Assembly (NCBI GenBank): GCA_028288995.1
Contig: JAQGHF010000001.1
Span: forward strand, 1 to 52,701
From: Candidatus Saccharimonadota bacterium
GTDB taxonomy: Bacteria > Patescibacteriota > Saccharimonadia > Saccharimonadales > Saccharimonadaceae
Direction: 5' to 3'
Length of the DNA stretch: 52,701 nucleotides
Part shown: piece after piece, positions 16,940-25,242 of the stretch
Layout: the number at the start of each line of letters is the position of its first letter
Numbering within the stretch: position 1 is the stretch's first letter
Notes under the pieces: generated by a model
Database searches by the model: none
Seen by the model: the letters and a program-made list of their open reading frames with translations, nothing else
Told to the model about the DNA's origin: nothing
Translations under genes and position numbers: made by a program

Positions 16940-18607
16940 ATGAATAAAGACGTTATTTACATTGATGTCGACGACGATGTTACAGCCATCATTGGCAAAA
17001 TAAAAAAAGCCAAAGAAAAAATCGTCGCCGTTGTTCCACCAAAACGAGCAGGAACGCTCCAAAGTGCAGTCAATCTGCGCCTTCTTGATCGTATGGCGAA
17101 AGCTGACAATAAGCAGTTAGTGCTTATTACGAATAACGTAGCACTTATTGCGCTTGCTGCTAATTCACTTATTCCGGTTGCAAAGAATCTTCAATCAAAA
17201 CCTGAAATTGCCGAAATTGCTGCGATTGCGATTGACGACAGTGACGATATTATTGATGGTGCTGACCTTCCGGTGGGCGATCATGCAAACAGTATCAAGG
17301 TAAAAGATAGCACCCGTCCGACCAGTACGGGAGTACGAAGTGACGCGATTGATTCAATTAACGTTGATGACGAGAATGCTACTGATGAACTTCCTATTGT
17401 AGCCGCAGCATCTTACGGCGCACTGAAAAGAGGAGCAAAAACGTCGAAGAGTAAGATAAAGATCCCTAACTTTGATAAATTCCGTAAGCGTCTTTTCCTT
17501 GGTATCGGTGGCGCTGTTCTTCTTGCCGCACTACTTATTTGGATGTTTGTCTTTGCGCCAGCCGCAACGATTATCGTGACGGCGGCAACAACCCCTAGCC
17601 CTGTGAGTGCAAGCGTCAAGCTTGGTGGTACCGCAGCGACTGATTTTAAAACAGGTGTCGTAAAGTCGCTCTCGCAGAGTGAGAAGAAGGACGAAACCAT
17701 CGGTTTTGATGCAACGGGAACCAAAGATCTTGGGACGCCAGCCACTGGTATAGTGAAGTTTTCTACATCTGATGCATCAACTGCTATTAACGGGGCAACG
17801 ATTCCTGCAGGAACACAGCTTACGACGACCTCTGGACTTGTCTTTACAACTGATAGTGCTGCTGTTGTTAACTCGCAGAATTACCAAAACGTACAAGTTG
17901 GCATCACCGCATCACACAGCGGCACTGACTATAACGGTGCAAGCGGTTCATTATCTGGTGCGCCAAGTAAAATAGCGGCGAATATTGTTAACAATACAGC
18001 CGGTGGAACAAGTAAGATTGTGAAAGTTCCATCACAAGCTGATATTGATCAAGCCACTGGTCAGCTCATCGGTAAATCAACCGATGCTGAAAAGAAAATA
18101 CTTTCTGCAAAATTTACCAACGGTGAAAAGATCATCGACAGTAGCTTTACTGTCGATCGTGCACCCGCCGTGTCTGCCCCTGCTGTTAATGCAGAAGCAA
18201 CTTCTGGCAAAGCAACGCTGACGATTTCGACAACCTATACCATCTACGCTATCGCAAGTGCGGATCTTGAGAGCTATCTCAATAGTAGCTTGAATGCGCA
18301 AATAACAGATGCAAGTAGTCAGAAAGTTTATGATACAGGTATTAAAAATGCTGGTCTTAGTAACTTTACTAACGAAGGTGGTGCTATGACTGTTGCTGTG
18401 ACTGCAACAGGTCAGATCGGTCCAAAGATAGACGAAACGCAGATTAAGAATCAGGTGAAGGGTAAGATTTACGGTGAAGTACAATCGACACTTCAGCAGA
18501 TTAAGGGCATTCAGAATGTAGACGTGAAGTTCTCATACTTCTGGGTACGAACGGTTCCAAATAACACCAATAAGATCAACATTCAATTCCAAGTTCAAAA
18601 TGGGTAG
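16940..18607 (+). CDS. Bitopic membrane protein with baseplate J-like extracellular region
   Basis: 555 aa. An N-terminal cytoplasmic domain of about 185 residues opens with DVIYIDVDDDVTAIIGKI. It is followed by a basic linker, one transmembrane helix (about 190-212, LFLGIGGAVLLAALLIWMFV) and a Thr/Ser/Ala-rich external region. That region includes a baseplate J-like stretch (ATGIVKFSTSDASTAINGATIP and AGTQLTTTSGLVFTTD). Proteins of this kind are commonly labelled baseplate J/gp47 family in CPR genomes; I know of no experimental role. It sits one base after ftsA and overlaps ruvX, so it probably works at the division site or in the envelope. Confidence 0.75.
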   Translation: MNKDVIYIDVDDDVTAIIGKIKKAKEKIVAVVPPKRAGTLQSAVNLRLLDRMAKADNKQLVLITNNVALIALAANSLIPVAKNLQSKPEIAEIAAIAIDDSDDIIDGADLPVGDHANSIKVKDSTRPTSTGVRSDAIDSINVDDENATDELPIVAAASYGALKRGAKTSKSKIKIPNFDKFRKRLFLGIGGAVLLAALLIWMFVFAPAATIIVTAATTPSPVSASVKLGGTAATDFKTGVVKSLSQSEKKDETIGFDATGTKDLGTPATGIVKFSTSDASTAINGATIPAGTQLTTTSGLVFTTDSAAVVNSQNYQNVQVGITASHSGTDYNGASGSLSGAPSKIAANIVNNTAGGTSKIVKVPSQADIDQATGQLIGKSTDAEKKILSAKFTNGEKIIDSSFTVDRAPAVSAPAVNAEATSGKATLTISTTYTIYAIASADLESYLNSSLNAQITDASSQKVYDTGIKNAGLSNFTNEGGAMTVAVTATGQIGPKIDETQIKNQVKGKIYGEVQSTLQQIKGIQNVDVKFSYFWVRTVPNNTNKINIQFQVQNG

Positions 18608-19001
18608 TCAATCACTCGTTTGTCTAGATGTGGGTGAAAAGCGCATCGGTGTCGCTGTCGCTGACGTGTCGGTTCGTATTGCTGTCGCCTTCGATACGAT
18701 TGTCGTAGATGGGGATGAACTGAGTAAAATCGCAGAGATTGTGATCCGTGAGGGTGCAAAGACGATCATCGTAGGGTATCCTCGTAATCAACAGGGTGAA
18801 ACTACTGCACAGACTAGCTATGTCGAACGATTTGCGGAGGGGCTCAAAGAGATTGCAGAAGAAATTGTTTTCCAGGATGAATCCCTTACCAGTGTCATGG
18901 CTGAAAATCGATTGATTGCTATGAAGAAGCCCTACGTAAAAGCTGATATTGATGCGCAAGCCGCGGCAATTATTCTTGAAGATTATATGGAGACGCATTA
19001 G
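18600..19001 (+). CDS. ruvX: RuvX/YqgF family putative pre-16S rRNA nuclease / Holliday junction resolvase-like
   Basis: 133 aa RNase H-like fold with CLDVGEKRIGVAVAD at the N-terminus (D10 is the first catalytic acid), VGYPRN in the middle, the FQDESLTS segment with the second acid, and D-x-D-A-Q-A-A-A near the end. In E. coli the homologue processes the 5' end of 16S rRNA. It overlaps the preceding gene by 8 bases and mltG by one base, so all are expressed together. The ruvX-mltG pairing is also seen in Firmicutes. Confidence 0.93.
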   Translation: MGSQSLVCLDVGEKRIGVAVADVSVRIAVAFDTIVVDGDELSKIAEIVIREGAKTIIVGYPRNQQGETTAQTSYVERFAEGLKEIAEEIVFQDESLTSVMAENRLIAMKKPYVKADIDAQAAAIILEDYMETH

Positions 19002-20155
19002 TGTTTCGAAAAGCAAAGATTCCAGAACTGGTAGAACCACAAGAACCACTCGATAATCAAGAGAGGGCTGCGCCACTCCCTATTAGCAACACTGCTTCTG
19101 GGTTGCAACTAGGGAAAACTCGTATCAAAACGAGCAAAAAAGTGAAAAAGATCGTTCTTTTCTCTGGACTAGGACTCGCCCTTTTGATTGTACTGCTTGC
19201 TGTCGGTAGTTTTATTTGGTACCAGTCACAGCTTCGCCCCGTTGGCTCTAGTAAAACGGTACTTATAAAGGTGACCATTAAAAGTGGGACAACACCGAAT
19301 GCTATCGGTGCACAGCTGAAGGAAAGCGGTATTATTCGTAATCAACAGGCATTTTCTCTCTATACACGCATTACTCGTACGCAAAATAAACTGCAAGCTG
19401 GCACATACCGGTTATCTCCTGGTGAAACAACTCCAGAGATTGTGAAACACCTTGTTGATGGCAATGTTGATACGTTCAGCATTCAATTCCTTCCAGGAGC
19501 AACTCTCGCGGAGAACCGCACGGTGCTCATAAAAGCAGGCTATAGCTCCGCTGAGGTTGATACGGCACTGTCAGGCGTCTATACCTCACCTTTGTTTGAT
19601 ACAAAACCATCACGTAGTGATCTTGAAGGATATATCTATGGTGAAACCTATAATTTCTCTAGCAGCGCCACTGTAGAAGATATTTTGAACCGAACGTTTG
19701 CCCAGTATGAGCAGGTTATTCAAGACAACGATCTTGTTGCTAAGTTTAAGTCTCACGGGTTAACGCTGTATCAGGGTATTACGTTGGCGTCGATTGTCCA
19801 AAGGGAAGCAGTAAAGGGAAGTGAGGCGCAAATTGCACAAGTATTCTATAGTCGATTAGCTCTTAATATGCCACTCGGATCAGACGTAACCTATCAATAC
19901 ATTGCTGATAAGACGGGTGTTCCCCGTGATCCAAACCTTGATTCGCCGTATAATACTCGTATTACTACGGGGTTGCCACCTGGGCCAATTTCCGTACCTG
20001 GTCTGGGTTCACTAGAAGCAGTAGCAAGTCCTGCCTCCGGTGATTATCTGTACTTCCTCAGTGGTGATGATAACGTGACCTATTATGCTCATACTTTAAG
20101 TGAACACGAAGCTAATATTAAGGCTCATTGTCAGATAAAATGCAGCACTCTTTAA
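19001..20155 (+). CDS. mltG: Endolytic murein transglycosylase
   Basis: MltG (YceG) cuts nascent glycan strands and sets their length. There is a cytoplasmic tail of about 45 residues, one transmembrane helix (about 47-70), a LysM-like subdomain and the catalytic domain. The domain carries EGYIYGETYNF, the catalytic glutamate E269 in ASIVQREA, then SDVTYQY, SPYNTR and GLPPGPI. The length, 384 aa, is normal. The GTG start overlaps the ruvX stop by one base. It fits the division and wall theme of the preceding ftsA-like gene. Confidence 0.95.
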   Translation: MFRKAKIPELVEPQEPLDNQERAAPLPISNTASGLQLGKTRIKTSKKVKKIVLFSGLGLALLIVLLAVGSFIWYQSQLRPVGSSKTVLIKVTIKSGTTPNAIGAQLKESGIIRNQQAFSLYTRITRTQNKLQAGTYRLSPGETTPEIVKHLVDGNVDTFSIQFLPGATLAENRTVLIKAGYSSAEVDTALSGVYTSPLFDTKPSRSDLEGYIYGETYNFSSSATVEDILNRTFAQYEQVIQDNDLVAKFKSHGLTLYQGITLASIVQREAVKGSEAQIAQVFYSRLALNMPLGSDVTYQYIADKTGVPRDPNLDSPYNTRITTGLPPGPISVPGLGSLEAVASPASGDYLYFLSGDDNVTYYAHTLSEHEANIKAHCQIKCSTL

Positions 20156-20166
20156 CAGAGGTAGTT

Positions 20167-20262
20167 ATGCACAACAAACCACAAACAAAATTGACCAAAA
20201 GCGATGTATTTGGTACACTTGGTGAAGCACATTACGTGGTACTGTCTACTGGTGATATCTAA
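20167..20262 (+). other. Possible 31-codon mini-ORF in the leader of the LysM-CHAP gene
   Basis: ATG at 20167 to TAA, encoding 31 residues (MHNKPQTKLTKSDVFGTLGE and onwards). No homology recognised. The predicted promoter at 20191-20219 lies inside it, so it would be translated only from mltG read-through. A second mini-ORF (28 codons, ATG 20278 to TAA 20364) follows. Either may be chance. Confidence 0.25.
20191..20219 (+). promoter_or_regulatory. Sigma70-type promoter for the LysM-CHAP gene leader
   Basis: TTGACC (20191-20196), a 17-bp spacer, then TGG-extended TACACT (20214-20219). It predicts a transcription start near 20226 and an untranslated leader of about 230 nt. This is one of only two sites in the window with a good -35 and ideal spacing. 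Confidence 0.6.
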
Positions 20263-20455
20263 ATAAGTACGATACTTATGAAAATAAACACAAGCGAGTG
20301 GGAAGAACAGAACATGAATGAGCCTGCCAAAACTGTCGCACGGGTACCGATAACGCTTAACTAATAATAGAAATAATATCAATTAAATCGGTCGACACGT
20401 ACCCCGTTCTTGAAAAAGAAGTAAGACTTAGTAAGGTAGACGCCCTCATAGTAAT
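20220..20455 (+). other. Long leader region of unknown function upstream of the LysM-CHAP gene
   Basis: No convincing gene. It contains a perfect 7-bp inverted repeat ATAAGTA-cga-TACTTAT (20263-20279) and an AAGCG (from about 20291) with a matching CGCTT about 60 nt later that could close a stem-loop. It is A-rich otherwise. It does not match any riboswitch consensus I know well enough to name. Confidence 0.4.
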
Positions 20456-21625
20456 ATGAGCGGCAGGAGAACGATAATTCGTAATCAGATCTCAGGCAAC
20501 ACTGCCCAAGGATCCGTTGCAGCTGCCAAGCCGCAAACGCTCGTTCGACCCCGATTAGCGAAAGCTAAGGGTCGGATAAAATCGTCAACCATTGCCGTCT
20601 ACGCAAGTGTTTTTGTACTCCTCGTAGTACTTATTGCTATTGGTTACCGTTCACCTCAGCAGGTGTCAGGAGTTGCAAATGCTGCGCCTCTCACCGCGAC
20701 AACGCCAACATCTACTAACACGCCTACGGCAGTGAATGATGTCATTGCGTCAAATATTGCCGCAAATGTCGCGACAGCAACGAACCTTTCCGTTGCACCA
20801 TCGGTAACAAGCCTTGCAATTTCAACACAGATTGAGAGTGAACTTCCAAGCTCTAACGATTCTTCAATTTCTAAGCCTCAGATTATCCAAGTTTCATCTG
20901 CAAGCCGTAAGATCACGAACTACACAGTTGCTGCAGGTGACACGACAGATTCAATCGCAGCCAAATTTGGTATTACAAAGCAGACATTGAAATGGGCTAA
21001 TAACCTCAATACCGATAATCTTACTGTTGGTTTAAGCCTCGATATTCTTCCACGAGATGGTATCGCCTACACCGTGAAGGCTGGTGATACAGCCCAAAGT
21101 ATCGCTGATAAGTATAAGTCAGATGCTTCCCTTATCACGACGTATAACGACCTCGAGATCAGTGGTTTAACAACTGGTCTTAAAATTATCGTTCCAAACG
21201 GTGTTCTTCCTGGAAATGAACAACCTGGGTACGTTACACCTGTCCTTACGTATAGCTCTGGCAGCTATTACGCTGGCTACCGTGCTGGATCGGTTGGTAA
21301 CCGTTACGCGTATGGTAACTGTACCTGGTACGCGTACGAGCGTCGTGCAGCCATGGGTATGCCTGTTGGTAGCTTCTGGGGTAACGGTGGTTCATGGGCA
21401 TATAGTGCTCGAGCTGCCGGCTACGTCGTAAACAACGTTCCATCTTACGGTGCAGTCCTTGTTGAAGCTGGAAGTCCAGGTCACGTTGCTGTTGTCGAAA
21501 GCGTTGCTGATGACGGAACCATTGTGGTGAGTGAGATGAATAACGCCGCTTACGGTGGATTCAACATCATCAACAACCGTATGATTAGTGCCGGTCAAGC
21601 AACCTTGTACCAGTATATTCACTAG
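20456..21625 (+). CDS. LysM-CHAP peptidoglycan hydrolase
   Basis: 389 aa. A basic cytoplasmic N-terminus and one membrane helix (about 44-63) are followed by a Thr/Ser/Ala-rich linker. Two LysM peptidoglycan-binding modules come next, from NYTVAAGDTTDSIAAKFG and from AYTVKAGDTAQSIADKYK. The C-terminal CHAP amidase/endopeptidase domain has catalytic C289 (YGNCTWYAYE) and H343 (GHVAVVES), with a polar third residue likely in VSEMNN. It probably cleaves peptidoglycan peptides during division or growth, or acts on a host wall. It has its own promoter and a long leader; a terminator follows. Confidence 0.93.
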   Translation: MSGRRTIIRNQISGNTAQGSVAAAKPQTLVRPRLAKAKGRIKSSTIAVYASVFVLLVVLIAIGYRSPQQVSGVANAAPLTATTPTSTNTPTAVNDVIASNIAANVATATNLSVAPSVTSLAISTQIESELPSSNDSSISKPQIIQVSSASRKITNYTVAAGDTTDSIAAKFGITKQTLKWANNLNTDNLTVGLSLDILPRDGIAYTVKAGDTAQSIADKYKSDASLITTYNDLEISGLTTGLKIIVPNGVLPGNEQPGYVTPVLTYSSGSYYAGYRAGSVGNRYAYGNCTWYAYERRAAMGMPVGSFWGNGGSWAYSARAAGYVVNNVPSYGAVLVEAGSPGHVAVVESVADDGTIVVSEMNNAAYGGFNIINNRMISAGQATLYQYIH

Positions 21626-21659
21626 ACCTTTCACCCGTTCATTTTAGCCAAGTGCGATT

Positions 21660-23000
<1,341 letters not shown>

Positions 23001-23018
23001 GTACTGAGCATAAGTCTA

Positions 23019-23047
23019 TTGACTTTTATATAACAAAGTGCTATAAT
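23019..23047 (+). promoter_or_regulatory. Near-consensus sigma70 promoter of the candidate RNA gene
   Basis: TTGACT (23019-23024), a 17-bp spacer and TATAAT (23042-23047), with an extended TGC before the -10. This is the best promoter in the window. Predicted start is near 23054. No open reading frame follows it. Confidence 0.85.
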
Positions 23048-23053
23048 GAAAAA

Positions 23054-23422
23054 GAATCAGTTGAAACACTTGTTTCCTGAGGAACATTCATAGCTAGGTA
23101 CATCAAGATTAAAAAACCACGGCGCTGCGCAGCCCAACTCCCCCAGTTGGAACGCTCGCCGTCGAACGTCACTTGGTCTTTCGACAAGCTCCCCCCTGGA
23201 GCTTGTCGGGGCCCCCGATCAAGTGGCGGAAATAGGAAAGGCGTGTTTACCCCGCCCGACCCCACGGTGGGGTGATGAAATGGCAGAGTCGCCCCCGACT
23301 CATTTGCCTACCGCTCGTCGGTATCATCACCCCTCCGTGGCACCCCCCACTTCATGTACCTAGCTATACTTTCTTTTTCATTAATCAATGTATACTTGAC
23401 GCGCCAGATGGCGTGTTTTTTG
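23054..23422 (+). ncRNA. Candidate structured non-coding RNA, unidentified class
   Basis: No gene is visible here, but the sequence is GC-rich and full of complementary arms. A 14-bp perfect helix (23090-23103 with 23354-23367), plus 3 more pairs after a mismatch, closes the core. Inside are: 23119-23124/23157-23162 around a CCAACT/AGTTGG hairpin; an 11-bp helix 23168-23178/23217-23227 containing a perfect 11-bp hairpin 23182-23192/23198-23208; and a 16-bp helix 23262-23278/23324-23340 closing a junction of two hairpins (23286-23301 and 23309-23323). A near-consensus promoter precedes it and a terminator follows at 23399. I see none of the conserved blocks of RNase P RNA, tmRNA or SRP RNA. 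The transcript class is unknown; the hairpins are read directly from sequence. Confidence 0.7.
23399..23422 (+). terminator. Terminator between the candidate RNA and sbcB
   Basis: Stem ACGCGCC/GGCGTGT (7 pairs, one G-U; 23399-23405 and 23410-23416) with an AGAT loop, followed by a T-run. The T-run leads directly into the TGT of the sbcB extended -10 box. Confidence 0.75.
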
Positions 23423-23423
23423 T

Positions 23424-23429
23424 TATGCT
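23424..23429 (+). promoter_or_regulatory. Extended -10 box of sbcB, leaderless
   Basis: TGT-TATGCT (23421-23429) ends 6 nt before ATG 23436. Confidence 0.6.
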
Positions 23430-23435
23430 AGATAT

Positions 23436-24854
23436 ATGTCTCAAACTTTTTTCTTTTATGACCTTGAAACCTCTGGACTTAGTGCACGTGATGATCGTAT
23501 TATGCAGTTTGCTGGTATTCGCACTACGATGGAACTCGAACCAATAGGCGAACCATATAATATTCTCGTCAAATTAAATGATGATACATTACCAAGTCCT
23601 GATGCATTGATGGTCACGAGTATTACACCGCAAGAAACACAAGCAGATGGTTACAGTGAAGCGGATTTTTCTAAACTACTTATTGACGAAATCTTTACGC
23701 CAGATACAATTACGGTTGGTTTTAATAATATTCGCTTTGATGATGAGTTTATTCGGCACCTTCTTTGGCGTAATTTCTATGATCCGTATGAGTGGTCGTG
23801 GAAAGATGGGCGATCACGTTGGGATATCCTTGATGTTGTTCGTTTGACTCGAGCGCTGCGCCCTGAAGGCATTGAGTGGCCATTCGTTGATGGCAAAGAA
23901 GCGAATAGGCTTGAACTGATCACGAAGTTGAATGGGATCGATCACCTTAAGGCTCACGATGCACTCAGTGATGTTGAGGCGTTGATTGCGGTTACAAAAC
24001 TGGTTAAGGATAATCAGCCGCAGCTGTATAGCTATCTGTTAAAGATTCGTGATAAAAAGGAAGTAAAGAAGCTAGTAAACCTTGAGGACAAGCAGCCGTT
24101 TGTCTATGTCAGCGGTAAGTTTAGCGTCGAGTTTCACAAGGCAACCGTTGCGTTTCCTTTGACAAGCGGTCGCAATGGAAATGTACTTACTTACGACCTT
24201 CGGTTTGATCCGACACCTTTTTTGAATCTATCACTGAACGAACTAGAGAAGCGTATGTTTGCGAGTTGGGAAGATCGTCAGAAAGACGATTTTGTGGCGA
24301 TTCCAGTCAAAGAAATGCAGTATAACCGCGCACCCGCTATTGCACCGCTTGGTGTCCTTGAACAAGCTGATGGTTGGAATCGTATTGGACTTACTGAGGC
24401 GATAATTACCGAGAATCGTAATAAATTATTATCTGTTCCAAGTTTTGCCGAAAATATTCGTAGTGTTCTTGAAAAACGTCCGGAATTTAAAAAGTCTCCA
24501 GATCCTGAAGCGCAGTTATATGACGGGTTCGTTGAGGGTGTTGATACGTTGCGCATTGAGAAGGTAAGACAAGCGGATGCACAGCAGCTCGCCGATCTAC
24601 ACCCTGAGTTTAATGATGAACGTTTATCACCACTTTTGCTTCACTATAAAGCGCGTAATTATCCACGAAGTCTCGCGGAAGACGAGGCAGTGTTGTGGGA
24701 GACGTGGCGCGCTGAACACATCACAAAGCAATTACCTGGTTTTGTAAAAAGATTACAAGATTTAAGTGCCACAATAAGCGATGAGAACAAACGTTTTGTG
24801 CTTGAAGAGCTGCAGCTATGGGCAGAAAGTATTGTTCCAACTGAAAACGATTAA
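23436..24854 (+). CDS. sbcB: Exodeoxyribonuclease I
   Basis: Single-strand 3'-5' DNA exonuclease of the DEDDh class. The catalytic acids are visible as YDLETSG (D9, E11), in GFNNIRFDDEF, and in the closing motif AHDALSDVEA (H and D). The ExoI-specific SH3-like and helical C-terminal domains appear to be present (SPLLLHYKARNYP is a typical ExoI segment). The length, 472 aa, matches the family. It would act in recombination and mismatch repair. Its TAA shares two bases with the stop codon of the convergent small gene. Confidence 0.94.
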   Translation: MSQTFFFYDLETSGLSARDDRIMQFAGIRTTMELEPIGEPYNILVKLNDDTLPSPDALMVTSITPQETQADGYSEADFSKLLIDEIFTPDTITVGFNNIRFDDEFIRHLLWRNFYDPYEWSWKDGRSRWDILDVVRLTRALRPEGIEWPFVDGKEANRLELITKLNGIDHLKAHDALSDVEALIAVTKLVKDNQPQLYSYLLKIRDKKEVKKLVNLEDKQPFVYVSGKFSVEFHKATVAFPLTSGRNGNVLTYDLRFDPTPFLNLSLNELEKRMFASWEDRQKDDFVAIPVKEMQYNRAPAIAPLGVLEQADGWNRIGLTEAIITENRNKLLSVPSFAENIRSVLEKRPEFKKSPDPEAQLYDGFVEGVDTLRIEKVRQADAQQLADLHPEFNDERLSPLLLHYKARNYPRSLAEDEAVLWETWRAEHITKQLPGFVKRLQDLSATISDENKRFVLEELQLWAESIVPTEND

Positions 24855-25105
24855 GCGTGCTGGTTTGATCGCTTGAGAGAGACACGATCAAATAGTGACA
24901 GAACAGCCTTGTTACCAATTCGCGCCAAGACAAATCCAATAAGGAGCGCAAAAACTGACATCATCGTGTTCGCACTAATCGATGTGCGGGTGCCTGGAAT
25001 TTCACCAGCGAGATAGAACATTGCAAAGGCGTGCCATGCATTAAAACTGTCGAGAATAATGACAGCTGAGAGGGCAAGACAGATGATGGTGATTACTTTT
25101 TTCAT
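24851..25105 (-). CDS. Small two-helix membrane protein
   Basis: 84 aa from the ATG at 25105; an ATG at 25165 would add 20 polar residues with little membrane character, so I prefer the shorter form. There are two hydrophobic segments, about residues 4-20 and 48-64, separated by an aromatic-rich loop, and a basic C-terminus. No family recognised. A TACAAT box lies about 18 nt upstream on the minus strand. The stop overlaps the sbcB stop by two bases. Confidence 0.6.
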   Translation of the reverse strand: MKKVITIICLALSAVIILDSFNAWHAFAMFYLAGEIPGTRTSISANTMMSVFALLIGFVLARIGNKAVLSLFDRVSLKRSNQHA

Positions 25106-25227
25106 TTCTCTACGAATCCTTGAATTGTAGGAACTATAGCAACGGGGGTGAGAATAAGCAAGCACAAGGGATATGGCAATATGCTCCTTTACTATGTATA
25201 GGACTAGAAAAAGTGTCTCGTAAAGCG

Positions 25228-25233
25228 TATAAT
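25228..25233 (+). promoter_or_regulatory. -10 box of uvrA, nearly leaderless
   Basis: TATAAT ends 9 nt before ATG 25243. Confidence 0.6.
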
Positions 25234-25242
25234 TAAACGGTT

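Noticed and set aside
20278-20364. c-di-GMP, c-di-AMP or cobalamin riboswitch
   Set aside because: Short matches (for example GAGTGGGA and GAGCCTGCC) occur, but the flanking conserved blocks and pairing pattern of those classes are missing.
20152-20382. 76-codon minus-strand frame in the LysM-CHAP leader
   Set aside because: No promoter or ribosome-binding site and a composition unlike real genes here; it is a chance reading of the leader.
23041-23265. A 74-codon open frame on the minus strand of the RNA candidate
   Set aside because: Its composition just mirrors the GC-rich hairpin arms, it has no promoter or ribosome-binding site, and the promoter and terminator support plus-strand transcription.
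23054-23422. RNase P RNA, tmRNA or SRP RNA
   Set aside because: Length and promoter would suit them, but I find no GAGGAAAGTCC/ACAGAA blocks of RNase P, no tRNA-like ends or tag frame of tmRNA, and no GGAAGGAAGCAGC-type SRP motif on either strand.
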